From assembly GCF_020510565.1 (NCBI RefSeq), contig NZ_CP075189.1:3524501-3588500 (forward strand): a DNA stretch of 64,000 bases, written 5' to 3'. Shown piece by piece: positions 26,548-35,201 of this stretch. The translations under genes and the position numbers were made by a program. The stretch's first letter is position 1, and each line of letters opens with the position of its first letter. A model generated the notes under the pieces. That model was not told where the DNA came from and did not search any database. It worked only from the letters and a program-made list of their open reading frames with translations. This stretch comes from Ferribacterium limneticum (GTDB lineage: Bacteria > Pseudomonadota > Gammaproteobacteria > Burkholderiales > Rhodocyclaceae).

Positions 26548-27363
26548 ATGAAAAAGATAGCAGACACGAACTACATACAGAACGAAGCTCTAGTGCGGGC
26601 GTTTCTTGCGGCCTCTCCAAGAAACGCTGTCGTTCTAACAGATTACGTTGCGATGGAGTTGTATAACTCCGGAAGCATGGAGACGTTAAGGCGGACAGTA
26701 AAGGCGCTTGCACCTTACCCTGCGCAGGTCTTTGTATTGAAAGACATCAAACGAGTTTGCGGGCTTTCCGGGCGACCAGCTGGACTGCAGCGTCGCCTGA
26801 TTGACGATAACCAGACGGCGTTACTTCCGAACTTCTTCCGCGAAGTTGAGGCGGCCGCAAATGGAAGTAGTAGGTACGCCAAGGGTTACGCGAGTAAAGC
26901 TGCTAGCGCGGCGGATCAACTCGAACTTGTTCTTTCTGGTACCAGCCAGAATGCCAGCGCCTACTCAGATTTTGCCTCTCTGTTTACAAAAGAAGAGCTA
27001 TTGGCCATTCGTAAGCAGTCGGGGGTTACTAAAGCAATGGCGAAAAAAATCATGGCGTTTACGTCTGAACTCTCCACCCACTTATTTGAGCAGCATCCTT
27101 CAGCAACAAGGTTTCCAACAAGGCTTGAGCTACCTAATACCTACATATTCCGGGTTTCTCTTGCAAATACCGTATTGGCTCTGTGGTGGGTAGGCGTTGG
27201 TGGCGCAGATAGAGCAAGACCTGAAAAACTCAGAAACGATGCCGTTGATTGCTACTTGGCAGCCTATGCAACGTTCTTTGATGGGGTACTTTCGGGAGAT
27301 GAAAAGCTGAAAGACATCTATGGTGCATGCCGCTATATCTTGGCGGAAGCATTTGGACGCTGA
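26548..27363 (+). CDS. PIN-like nuclease-domain protein on a probable integron cassette
   Basis: A 271-residue protein. The N-terminus IADTNYIQNEAL (D6, N8) and E37 in TDYVAMELY resemble the first acidic residues of PIN-type ribonucleases. A C-terminal NDAVDCYLAAYATFFDG...SGDEKL resembles the last two. The middle helical part (about residues 85-200) is longer than in small toxin-type PIN proteins. No antitoxin gene is adjacent. Base composition is clearly lower in GC than the neighbours. Together with the attC-like site 14 bp after the stop, this indicates horizontal acquisition. Function is unknown; a toxin or defence role is only a guess. Confidence 0.7.
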   Translation: MKKIADTNYIQNEALVRAFLAASPRNAVVLTDYVAMELYNSGSMETLRRTVKALAPYPAQVFVLKDIKRVCGLSGRPAGLQRRLIDDNQTALLPNFFREVEAAANGSSRYAKGYASKAASAADQLELVLSGTSQNASAYSDFASLFTKEELLAIRKQSGVTKAMAKKIMAFTSELSTHLFEQHPSATRFPTRLELPNTYIFRVSLANTVLALWWVGVGGADRARPEKLRNDAVDCYLAAYATFFDGVLSGDEKLKDIYGACRYILAEAFGR

Positions 27364-27376
27364 TATGAGTGCTGCC

Positions 27377-27440
27377 GCATAACCATTCGCTGCAGGCCCG
27401 ACGGCCCTGACGGGCTGCGGCTTGAGCTCAAGCGTTAGAG
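27377..27440 (+). mobile_element. attC (59-base-element) recombination site of an integron cassette
   Basis: A 64-bp imperfect inverted repeat directly behind the PIN-like gene. The left end has GCATAAC and a CATTCGCTGCAGG arm. The right end has GCTTGAGCTCAAGC followed by GTTAGAG (core site GTTRRRY with the last base off). Layout and sequence resemble the attC of classical cassettes such as aadA, where AATTCGTTCAAGC and ACTCAAGCGTTAGA occupy the same places. No integrase gene or second attC is in the window. Confidence 0.7.
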
Positions 27441-27462
27441 TGATTTGGCCCCTTCCAAGCAG

Positions 27463-27499
27463 ATTTCATTTTTGGCCGTTTTTTCCGGTTGACCGTAGC
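27463..27499 (-). repeat. Dispersed repeat, copy R8
   Basis: Reverse orientation: ATTTCATTTTTGGCC, GTTTTTTCC, GGTTGACCGTAGC. It lies between the attC-like site and the convergent MauG-type gene. Confidence 0.92.
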
Positions 27500-27520
27500 A
27501 ACGCCCCAATCCTCCGGAAA

Positions 27521-28801
27521 TCAGCCTCTCCCCTTTCCCGCCCCGGCCACCAGCCGCTCACTGCTCAACGCCTCCAGAAACGCCACGAGGTCGGCGACTT
27601 CCTTGTCGCCTATCGGTGAGCGGTCAGCCTTGCCGAGCTGGCGGTCGTCGTTGAGCCAGGTGTTGAGCTTGCCGGAGCGGCCGAGTTGGGCGCTGGCCAT
27701 GATGCGGACGACGTTTTCGAGTTTGTCGACCGATCCGTTGTGCAGCCAGGGGCCGGTCAGGGCGACGTTGCGCAGAGAGGCGATGCGCCAGACGCCGCGT
27801 TTGCCGTCGAGCAGCAGGTCGTATTCTTTTTCGTAGGGCGTGGCGTTGGCGGGAAAGATGCGGAAGGCCGATTCGCCGCCGATCAGGCCGGCGTCGCTGA
27901 AGCTGGGGCCGCGATGGCAGAGGACACAGCCGGTCGATTCGAAGAGCGCCATGCCGCGCAGTTGGGCCGGGTTGAGCGCCGTGGCGTCGCCGCGCACGAA
28001 GCGGTCGTAGGGGGCATCGGGCGTGATCAGCATGCGTTCGTAGGCGGCGATCGCCTGGGCGATGCGCGCGAAAGTGATCGGCTGGCGGTCGCCGAAGGCG
28101 CGGGCGAAGTCCTGGCGATAACTGGCGTCCTGGCGCAAACGGCGCTCGGCTTCGGCCGATGTGGACAGGCCCATTTCGATGGGGTTGAGGATGGGCCCCA
28201 TGGCCTGTTCTTCGAGCGAGGTGGCGCGGCCGTCCCAGAACAGGCGCGACATGAAGGCGGCGTTCCACACCGTCGGCGTGTTGCGCGGGCCGCTCTGGCG
28301 GTCGATGCCGAGCGCCGTTGGCCGGGCATCGGCGCCAGCGTGACCGCTCAGGTCGTGGCAACTGGCGCAGGATAGCGTGCCGTCGCCGGAGAGTTTCTTT
28401 TCGTTGAAGAGCCGCTTGCCGAGCGCCACCTTGGCCGCGCTGCCGGGGTTGTCGGCCGGCTCGGGCGCCGCTTCCGGCAGGGCTTCCCAGACGTAGTGGG
28501 CTTGCCGGGCCGGCGCCGGGTTGATGAAGCCGGTGTCGAATTGTTCATCGCCCCTTGCCGCCACGACCTGCATGGCCAGCAAGGGCGTGATGGTCTGTTC
28601 GGGCAGGCGTTCGATGGCCAGGGCGACGGCCATCTTGATGCCGAAGGCGACGAAGCCCATGCCGAACAGCCCGGTGAGCAGCCAGCGCCCGGCAACGTTG
28701 AGGCCGGCGAACGGGCCCAGCTCGCGGTGCACCATGAAGGCGAGCGTGGCGAAGCCGATGAGGACGGCGGGAAGGCCGATGCCAAGGAGTGCGTTGTCCA
28801 T
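27521..28801 (-). CDS. MauG/cytochrome-c-peroxidase-type dihaem protein, membrane anchored
   Basis: A 426-residue protein. Two N-terminal hydrophobic segments (about residues 5-23 and 40-60) are followed by a periplasmic dihaem peroxidase domain. It has two CxxCH haem-c sites, CASCH (about residue 140) and CVLCH (about 290). The family reduces hydrogen peroxide or oxidises protein substrates. The start at 28801 has an AGAGG site. It is followed upstream on the same strand by a DUF4242 gene, possibly in one transcript. Confidence 0.87.
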   Translation of the reverse strand: MDNALLGIGLPAVLIGFATLAFMVHRELGPFAGLNVAGRWLLTGLFGMGFVAFGIKMAVALAIERLPEQTITPLLAMQVVAARGDEQFDTGFINPAPARQAHYVWEALPEAAPEPADNPGSAAKVALGKRLFNEKKLSGDGTLSCASCHDLSGHAGADARPTALGIDRQSGPRNTPTVWNAAFMSRLFWDGRATSLEEQAMGPILNPIEMGLSTSAEAERRLRQDASYRQDFARAFGDRQPITFARIAQAIAAYERMLITPDAPYDRFVRGDATALNPAQLRGMALFESTGCVLCHRGPSFSDAGLIGGESAFRIFPANATPYEKEYDLLLDGKRGVWRIASLRNVALTGPWLHNGSVDKLENVVRIMASAQLGRSGKLNTWLNDDRQLGKADRSPIGDKEVADLVAFLEALSSERLVAGAGKGRG

Positions 28802-28859
28802 GCTGGAACCTCTGGAATAGCCAGCGGCGGGCGATAGCGGCCCGCCGCCCGGCCGACAA

Positions 28860-29162
28860 TCAAGCGCGACGACGGAAAAAGGTGTCGCCCGGCGTGGCCG
28901 TGGTGACTTCGCTGATGTCGTCGCAGGGCAGGCCAACGCGCTCGTGGGCGCGGCGCACCGACTCGGCGTCCGGCGCCAGATTCAGGCAAAAGGCGCGGCC
29001 TTCAGCAAAGCCGACATGGGTGCGCAGCGGAATGACGCCTTCGGCCTGACAGGCGGTTTCGTACTGCGCAAAGAAGACCTCGAATTCTTCCGGACTCAAT
29101 TGCGCCGGGAAGCTGCCGCGGGCGCGGTCGTGGGTGTCGAGAAAATAACGCATGGCTTGCAT
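28860..29162 (-). CDS. DUF4242 (SCO4226-like) small protein
   Basis: A 100-residue protein with the DUF4242 pattern (MRYFLDTHDRARGSFP at the start; VGFAEGRAFCLNLAPDAESV in the middle). Family members are small ferredoxin-like-fold proteins, and one is described as nickel-binding. Function here is unknown. The ATG at 29162 has an AGGAG site; an internal ATG at 29153 is an alternative. It lies 58 bp upstream of the MauG-type gene on the same strand. The 299-bp gap behind it (29163-29461) holds a terminator and nothing else recognised. Confidence 0.75.
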   Translation of the reverse strand: MQAMRYFLDTHDRARGSFPAQLSPEEFEVFFAQYETACQAEGVIPLRTHVGFAEGRAFCLNLAPDAESVRRAHERVGLPCDDISEVTTATPGDTFFRRRA

Positions 29163-29406
29163 TTGGCGGCTCTCCTGAAATGACTATGAGATGGTGCAGG
29201 AGCTACCTTAATCACCGGCCAAAGCGGGGTCTGTACCAAAAGCTACAGAACCGACAGGCCGATTTCCGGAGGTAGTCAGCATTTCTTCATAGACCATCGG
29301 CCATACGGCCGCCCCCCAATAACACCAGCAATGGAGACACCTATGCCCCTTCGTTCTGCGCACCGACCAGAAATCAAGCTATCCACGCTCGAAAATGTGC
29401 GTGGAC

Positions 29407-29434
29407 ATAAAAAAAGGGCCCGAAGGCCCTTTGC
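29407..29434 (-). terminator. Intrinsic terminator of PEP-CTERM gene
   Basis: On the minus strand GGGCC-TTCG-GGCCC is followed by seven T residues, 28 bp behind the PEP-CTERM stop codon. Confidence 0.85.
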
Positions 29435-29461
29435 TACAAGCGATGGCTTGATAGCCGAAAA

Positions 29462-30163
29462 TCAATCCTGGCGGCGACGTCGGGCCATGCTGCCAACTAC
29501 TGCCAGACCGGCGAGCAGCATTGCGTAGCTTTCGGGTTCCGGGACCGGAACAGCCACAAAATCGAAACTAATCTTGTTTTGGTCTTGGGCTGTGATAGCG
29601 GCAACCGCGCCGAGTGGCCCAACAGCAGCCATTAGCGACAGCGCTCCCCCGGAAACAGTCAGTGTGGAAAACGAGCCCTGAGAAACACTGGCGGTTCCGC
29701 TAAAGTAGCCTGTGCTGAATCCTGGAGTTGAAACTATCACCGTCCTATCCAAGGCAGCGCTAAAAGGACCGCTCGGGGCGCCATTCACTGAAACCGAACC
29801 ACTCGCCACCGCGCCGGTAAGTGCACTACCAGCTTCGAAGTACACGAGATTGCCGATGCTGGCCGTAAAGGGGCCACTCAGGCTCCAGCCTGCATTGGCA
29901 GAGATCGTGAAGTCAGGTAGAAGGAAAGTTGAAACTGCTGGCGGGCCAAAATCGCTAGCGCTCACGTTTACACTAGTCGGAATATCCCAGCCAAATCCCA
30001 CAGAGCCAGCACCACCGCTGGAATTAAAAGTCGGCCCACCAAAAATGGTGCTGTCGTCGTAACTCACGGTGTATGAGCCGTAATCAGCAGTCTGGATTGC
30101 AGCGTGGGCAGATGCCACGGTGGCAAGTGTGGCAATGGCCAAAACAAGTGATCGAATCTTCAT
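29462..30163 (-). CDS. PEP-CTERM sorting-domain protein
   Basis: A 233-residue exported protein. Signal peptide MKIRSLVLAIATLATVASAH. Gly/Ser-rich beta-type central part. C-terminal anchor with VPEP, the helix AMLLAGLAVVGSM and basic RRRR. A GAGGAG ribosome site precedes the start. It resembles the protein at 19741 (both begin the mature part with a YTxSYDDS motif), so they are paralogues. A good sigma-54 promoter lies upstream. Likely cell-surface or exopolysaccharide associated. Confidence 0.9.
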   Translation of the reverse strand: MKIRSLVLAIATLATVASAHAAIQTADYGSYTVSYDDSTIFGGPTFNSSGGAGSVGFGWDIPTSVNVSASDFGPPAVSTFLLPDFTISANAGWSLSGPFTASIGNLVYFEAGSALTGAVASGSVSVNGAPSGPFSAALDRTVIVSTPGFSTGYFSGTASVSQGSFSTLTVSGGALSLMAAVGPLGAVAAITAQDQNKISFDFVAVPVPEPESYAMLLAGLAVVGSMARRRRQD

Positions 30164-30196
30164 GCAAGCTCCTCAGAGTAAAATATTTAGACAGCA

Positions 30197-30212
30197 TGCA
30201 ATATCCGTGCCG
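30197..30212 (-). promoter_or_regulatory. Sigma-54 (RpoN) promoter of PEP-CTERM gene
   Basis: On the minus strand CGGCACGGATATTGCA matches the -24/-12 consensus (GGCACG and TTGCA, 10 bp between GG and GC). It is 34 bp upstream of the start codon at 30163. PEP-CTERM genes in related bacteria are known to depend on RpoN and the PrsK/PrsR pair. The rest of the 465-bp gap 30164-30628 contains repeat R9 and nothing else recognised. Confidence 0.75.
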
Positions 30213-30417
30213 CATAGCTCATCGGTATTTTGTTACATGAAATTCATATAGTTGCAATGCGATTATCATCTTCCCTGCACGGGATGCCGGCTCAATGTAA
30301 AGATATCCGACATGAATCTGCCCTGAAATGGTGCCGAAAAGGCCTAAAAAATCGGGACAGATCACGGCATTCCAGCGCGACGCAGTAAGCCCGCATCGTT
30401 TGGCTGCTCACAAGCCA

Positions 30418-30454
30418 ATTTCATTCTTGGCCGTTTTTTCTGGTTGACCGTAGC
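30418..30454 (-). repeat. Dispersed repeat, copy R9
   Basis: Reverse orientation: ATTTCATTCTTGGCC, GTTTTTTCT, GGTTGACCGTAGC. It lies 175 bp upstream of the enoyl-CoA hydratase-like gene. Confidence 0.92.
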
Positions 30455-30628
30455 AACGGCTGATTTCTCGAGAAATCAGCGCCTATCCTGGCGCGCATCG
30501 GCCCCCCGTTGCTCGCGTCTCCATGATTTCAGAACACCCCGTCGTCAGGCGCTCCGCTATGGAATGGGGCTCTCCTGCGGGGGTAAAATCAGCAAGCGTT
30601 AATAATCCCAACAAATATTGGAGACACC

Positions 30629-31417
30629 ATGACCACCACCGAACCCCTCGTCCTGCGCACCGATCGCGCCGACGGCCTGACCACGCTGACCCTGAATCGT
30701 CCCGGCCAGTTCAACTCGCTGTCGAAGGACATGCTGAGCGCCCTGCAGGCCGAACTCGATGCCATCGCCGGCTCGAACGGCGTGCGTGTGGTCGTCATCG
30801 CCGGGGCTGGCAAGGCGTTTTGCGCCGGGCACGATCTCAAGGAAATGCGCGGTAATCACAGCAAGGAGTTCATGCAGGCGCTGTTCAGGCAGTGCGGCCA
30901 GCTCATGCTGAGCATCACGCGGATGCCGCAGCCGGTCATCGCCCGCGTGCATGGCATTGCCACGGCGGCCGGCTGCCAGCTGGTGTCGATGTGCGATCTG
31001 GCGGTTGCCGCCGATGTCGCCAAGTTTGCTGTTTCTGGGATCAATGTCGGGCTGTTCTGCTCGACGCCGGCCGTCGGCCTGGCGCGCAACCTGGGCCGCA
31101 AGGCGGCGCTTGAAATGCTGCTCACCGGCGAGTTCATCGACGCCATGGAAGCCCGCGCCAAGGGGCTGGTCAATCGCGTCGTGCCGCTCGATGCGCTGGA
31201 TGCCGAAATCGAACGCCTGGCCGGCAACATCCTCGGCAAGAGCGCCGTCGCCATCCGCATGGGCAAGGGCATGTTCTACAAGCAGCTCGAAATGGGCCTG
31301 ACGGAAGCCTACGACTACGCTGGCGAGGTGATGGCCTGCAACATGATGAGCGAGGATGCCGGCGAGGGCATCGACGCTTTCATGCAGAAACGCAAGCCGG
31401 AATACAAAGGCTGCTGA
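30629..31417 (+). CDS. Enoyl-CoA hydratase/isomerase family protein
   Basis: A 262-residue crotonase-fold protein. The CoA/oxyanion-hole regions are KAFCAGHDLKEM and HGIATAAGCQLVSMCDLAVA. At the usual second catalytic position the sequence reads NVGLFCSTPAVGLARNLG, without the glutamate of classical hydratases. It resembles the ECHDC3-type branch, whose reaction is unclear. The GGAGACACC ribosome site fits the chosen start. It is convergent with the GGDEF/EAL gene, ending at the same base. Confidence 0.88.
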   Translation: MTTTEPLVLRTDRADGLTTLTLNRPGQFNSLSKDMLSALQAELDAIAGSNGVRVVVIAGAGKAFCAGHDLKEMRGNHSKEFMQALFRQCGQLMLSITRMPQPVIARVHGIATAAGCQLVSMCDLAVAADVAKFAVSGINVGLFCSTPAVGLARNLGRKAALEMLLTGEFIDAMEARAKGLVNRVVPLDALDAEIERLAGNILGKSAVAIRMGKGMFYKQLEMGLTEAYDYAGEVMACNMMSEDAGEGIDAFMQKRKPEYKGC

Positions 31418-33976
31418 TTACTCGGCCGGCTGCCAATCGACCGGCAGCAGATGGCGCGCCGGCCGGCCGATGTAGTAACCCTGGGCGCGTTGGACTTCGA
31501 GGCCGACCAGTTCTTTCAGGACCTCGGCCGACTCGACATATTCGGCGACCACGGTGATGCCCATGTCGCGTGCCAGCGAACGGATGCTGGTCACGAAGGT
31601 GCGGTCCTTCTCGCTGTTGAGCATGTTGGCGATGAAATCGCCCTCGATCTTGAGATAGTCGATCGGGAAGCGACGCAGGTAGTGGAAGGATGAAAAGCCG
31701 GAGCCGAAATCGTCGATCGCCAGCTTGAAGCCGTCGGCCTTGAGGTCGTTGAGGAAGCGCTCGAGCAGCGACAGATTTTTGACGGTATCGCGCTCGGTAA
31801 TCTCGAAAACGATGTTCTGCGGCAAGATGCCGCTCTTCGTGACAAGACGCCGCAAGTCGCGGGCAAATTCATTGAAGACCAGCGCCCGCGGCGACAGGTT
31901 GATGAAGATTTCGCCCTGGTGCCCCTGGGCCGCGAGGATCGTCAAGGCCTGATCGATGACCAGCATGTCGAGCCGGTGGATGACACCGATCTTTTCGGCA
32001 ATTTCGACGAATTCGTCGGCGCGAATGATCTGGCCCTCAAGTTCGATCCGGGACAGCACTTCATAGGCCACGATCTTCCGTTCGGCAATATCGAGGATAG
32101 GCTGGAAGAAAGGCACGACACGCTTCGCCTCGATGGCCTCGAGGACCATGACGCTCTTCTGGGTGATGTCGCGGAATACCGAAACGATATCGTCCTGAGT
32201 CGGTACGGTGACCTGCCCTTTGCCGGCCGCCTTGGCCCGATACATCATGTTGTCGGCAAAGAGCAGCAGATCCTTGGCATTGTCGGCATGGTCAGGGAAA
32301 ACTGCCAGGCCGATCGATGCCGTACCGCGCACGTGGGCGTCCTGCGGCGTCACCACGTCGAGCGACTCGATCGCCTGGCGAACCCGCTCGGCGACCATGA
32401 CCACCGCGTCGGCCTCGGCTTCCGGCAGGAGCACGACAAACTCGTCGCCGCCGTAGCGGGCAAGAATATCGCCATCGCGCAAGGCATCCTGCACCTGGCG
32501 CGCCAGACGCTGAAGATAGGTATCGCCAACCGTATGGCCGTAGTTGTCATTGACCAGTTTGAAATTATCGAGGTCGATCAGCAACAAGCCGAAACTGTAG
32601 CCGTGACGCTGGGCCCGGCCAATTTCGTAGGAGCTCAATTCCCAGAAAACGCGCTGGTTGAACAGGTCAGTCAGCGGATCGCGGGTGGCGTAATACTCGA
32701 GGTCACGGGTGTATTTGTAGATAGCCTTGACCGAGCCGACGACGTTGAGCAAGGTGGACAAAACGCTATCCATGACCAGGTAACGCGTCTCGTCTTCGAG
32801 CACGCCGGCATGCACGCCAATGCCGACAATACCGCCGATTTTCGGTTTATCGACAAAGAAGGATTTGACGCGCAGCGCAACCTCATCTTCCGACAGCGAG
32901 ACGGGCTCAGTCTTTGCGCTGGCCACATGGTGGTGGATATTGCACACACCGATATCGCCGAAACTCGGCAAGCTGGCCAACTCCCGGCGAATATGCTGTT
33001 CCATCATGATGCGGGTAGGCTCGGTCACCGGCCCCAACCAGAAAATCTCCAGATCGAACAGTTCGTCATCGATCTTGAAAATGGAGAACAGGGTGTGCGC
33101 CGGCAGCACGCTGTTGATATCGACCAGCAGGCGCCCGACGTAGTCGCGCCAGTCGCGCACGACATCGGACGTAATGACGAATTTTTCGAGCAGGCCGATC
33201 TCGAAAGTCAAAATGTCCTTGTCGACGGCAATCGTTCTCAGCTTGCTCAACAAGCGGCCGAGCCCGGCAAAAACGCGATTGAGTTCAACAAAACCAAAGT
33301 CGTGATCGGCAATGGCAATCCGACGCAAATCGCCGACCGCATTGATCTGATCGAAATCTGCCTGGAGGCCATCGAGCGAACCTTCGATGCGCCGCCCGAC
33401 CCACCACACGGCAGCGCCGGCCAGCAAGGCCGCCAACGGCACGAGCAGGGCAAAAGCCAGGTACAGGTCACGCCGGGCATCGGCCAGCAGGCTGGCGTAG
33501 TCCTGGCGCACCTCGACGGCGCCAAGCACCGATCCGACCTCGGCATTGCGGTGGCAGCGCAGACATTTGGCCTCGGCAACCAGCGGATAGATATGCCGGG
33601 CGTAATCAACCGTATCGAGTCGCAAGGGCTTGCCGCTGGCTATCACGGTCTTGAGATCAGCATCGAATGGCGGCTGCTCGATTTCATCGTACAGATCGAC
33701 CACAACCTGGCTGCGATAAATCTGCACCGTCAGCCCGTTTTCCTTGCCTGATTCGGCGATCGCCTGCAAAAAGGCATCCGCCTGGCTGCGCCGCCAACCC
33801 TGGCTCATCAACTGGTACATCGAAGCAAAGGTAATCCGGGTCGTCGCCTCGGAGGCGCGGGCCGCATTGGCCCGTACGACATTGTCAAAAATGCGATCGA
33901 GCGACCAATAGGCGCCACCGAAGAAAAGCGCCGCGACGACGGCCGATGCGCCGAATACGAAATATTTAATCCGCAT
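31418..33976 (-). CDS. Haem-c sensor GGDEF/EAL protein (c-di-GMP turnover)
   Basis: An 852-residue inner-membrane signalling protein. The first membrane segment (about residues 5-22) is followed by a periplasmic domain of about 150 residues with one CLRCH haem-c site (DUF3365/Tll0287-like), and a second segment near 180. The cytoplasmic part has a GAF-like region, then a GGDEF domain with intact YGGDEF and an RDGD inhibitory site five residues before it. The C-terminal EAL-type domain reads EVL at the signature, with DDFGSGFSSFHYL kept. It may respond to redox state, NO or CO at the haem (inference). Confidence 0.9.
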   Translation of the reverse strand: MRIKYFVFGASAVVAALFFGGAYWSLDRIFDNVVRANAARASEATTRITFASMYQLMSQGWRRSQADAFLQAIAESGKENGLTVQIYRSQVVVDLYDEIEQPPFDADLKTVIASGKPLRLDTVDYARHIYPLVAEAKCLRCHRNAEVGSVLGAVEVRQDYASLLADARRDLYLAFALLVPLAALLAGAAVWWVGRRIEGSLDGLQADFDQINAVGDLRRIAIADHDFGFVELNRVFAGLGRLLSKLRTIAVDKDILTFEIGLLEKFVITSDVVRDWRDYVGRLLVDINSVLPAHTLFSIFKIDDELFDLEIFWLGPVTEPTRIMMEQHIRRELASLPSFGDIGVCNIHHHVASAKTEPVSLSEDEVALRVKSFFVDKPKIGGIVGIGVHAGVLEDETRYLVMDSVLSTLLNVVGSVKAIYKYTRDLEYYATRDPLTDLFNQRVFWELSSYEIGRAQRHGYSFGLLLIDLDNFKLVNDNYGHTVGDTYLQRLARQVQDALRDGDILARYGGDEFVVLLPEAEADAVVMVAERVRQAIESLDVVTPQDAHVRGTASIGLAVFPDHADNAKDLLLFADNMMYRAKAAGKGQVTVPTQDDIVSVFRDITQKSVMVLEAIEAKRVVPFFQPILDIAERKIVAYEVLSRIELEGQIIRADEFVEIAEKIGVIHRLDMLVIDQALTILAAQGHQGEIFINLSPRALVFNEFARDLRRLVTKSGILPQNIVFEITERDTVKNLSLLERFLNDLKADGFKLAIDDFGSGFSSFHYLRRFPIDYLKIEGDFIANMLNSEKDRTFVTSIRSLARDMGITVVAEYVESAEVLKELVGLEVQRAQGYYIGRPARHLLPVDWQPAE

Positions 33977-34097
33977 TATTATTTACCCTCCCAGGTACGC
34001 GTGATTATCACAGAATCGGCTATGCAACAATGTGAGAAAACTGGGGAAATGAGCAAATTTCACCCCCCTCCAGGCAAGCCGGTTAAACTTCTGCCCC

Positions 34098-35201
34098 ATG
34101 CCGCCTCCCTATCACCCCGTCTTGCTGTTTCTGTTCACCGCGGCGCTGGCCGGGGCTTTCTGGCGTGCCCCGACGCCCGGCGCAGCGGCATTCGCACCAC
34201 CTCCGGCCGCCGCTGCATCGACATTGCCGGCCCTTTTCGTCAATGAAATGCTCTGGCGCGATGCGGGGTTGACGGCCGCCGCCCCCAACCTGACCGAATT
34301 GCCCGATGGCCGCATTGCCGCGGCCTGGCTGGCCGGCCCCGAGGACGCGATGACCGTCCATTTCAGCGTGCGCGATCGTGGCGGCTGGCGTAGCCCGGTG
34401 CAGGTCGCCACGCCCGAAAGCACGGCTGGCGGCACCTTTGCCCAGATCGGCCGGCTCGGCAACCCTGTCCTCCATGCCGAAGGAAGCTGGCTGCATCTGT
34501 GGTACGCCAGCAGTACGCTGGGCAGTTCGATCAACCACAGTGTGTCGACCGATGGCGGCAAGAGTTGGACGAAACCGGCCCGCCTGCAAACCTCGCCGTT
34601 CGCCAATTTTGGCGGTGCCGTTCGTTGCGCCCCCGTGCCGTTGGCCGATGGCGGTCTGGGGCTGGCGATCAGCCACGACTTTATCGGGCAGCACGGTGAA
34701 TGGCTACGCCTGTCGGCAACCGGGCAAATTCTCGACAAGGCTCGCCTGCCAGCCATAACCGCCACGCTGCAACCGGCCGCGGCCGCCCTTGATGATCAGC
34801 GAGCAATGGCCGTGCTGCGTGATGCCGGCCCGGCTCCAGGTTCGGTCCGGGTAGCGACGACGGACAATGGTGGCCAGCGCTGGCAGGCCGGCGAAGCCAT
34901 CGCCGTGCCCAATCCGAACGCCTCCGTCGCCCTGCTGCGCCTGAAGAGCGGCCGCCTGCTGCTCGCCGGCAACCCGGCCAGCGGCCGGCAGGCCCTGCTG
35001 CTCTTGCTGTCGGCCGATCAGGGCAAAACCTGGCAGGAAGTCCGCACCGTCGAAACCGCCCCCGACGGCGGCGCCGACTACGGCAACCCATCCCTGCAGC
35101 TCGGCCGCGACGGGCGCATCCACCTCGCCTACGACTGGCGCCGGCAAGGCATCAAGCATGTCGTTTTTAGCGAAGCCTGGCTCGACGGGGGGCAGCCATG
35201 A
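34098..35201 (+). CDS. Sialidase/BNR-repeat family exported protein
   Basis: A 367-residue protein. An N-terminal hydrophobic stretch (PVLLFLFTAALAGAFW) is a signal anchor or signal peptide. A six-bladed-propeller sialidase-like domain with Asp-box repeats follows (STDGGKSWTKP, TTDNGGQRWQAG, SADQGKTWQEV). In bacteria without sialic acid metabolism such proteins often act on other glycans, so the substrate is unknown. The next gene overlaps by 4 bp. Confidence 0.82.
   Translation: MPPPYHPVLLFLFTAALAGAFWRAPTPGAAAFAPPPAAAASTLPALFVNEMLWRDAGLTAAAPNLTELPDGRIAAAWLAGPEDAMTVHFSVRDRGGWRSPVQVATPESTAGGTFAQIGRLGNPVLHAEGSWLHLWYASSTLGSSINHSVSTDGGKSWTKPARLQTSPFANFGGAVRCAPVPLADGGLGLAISHDFIGQHGEWLRLSATGQILDKARLPAITATLQPAAAALDDQRAMAVLRDAGPAPGSVRVATTDNGGQRWQAGEAIAVPNPNASVALLRLKSGRLLLAGNPASGRQALLLLLSADQGKTWQEVRTVETAPDGGADYGNPSLQLGRDGRIHLAYDWRRQGIKHVVFSEAWLDGGQP

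Noticed and set aside
29331..29528. A 65-codon plus-strand frame with a GGAG-like site
   Set aside because: It runs through the terminator of the PEP-CTERM gene and into its antisense strand; the sequence is basic and low complexity.
31919..33751. A 610-codon frame antisense to the GGDEF/EAL gene
   Set aside because: Shadow frame; the minus strand has intact GGDEF and EAL-type motifs.
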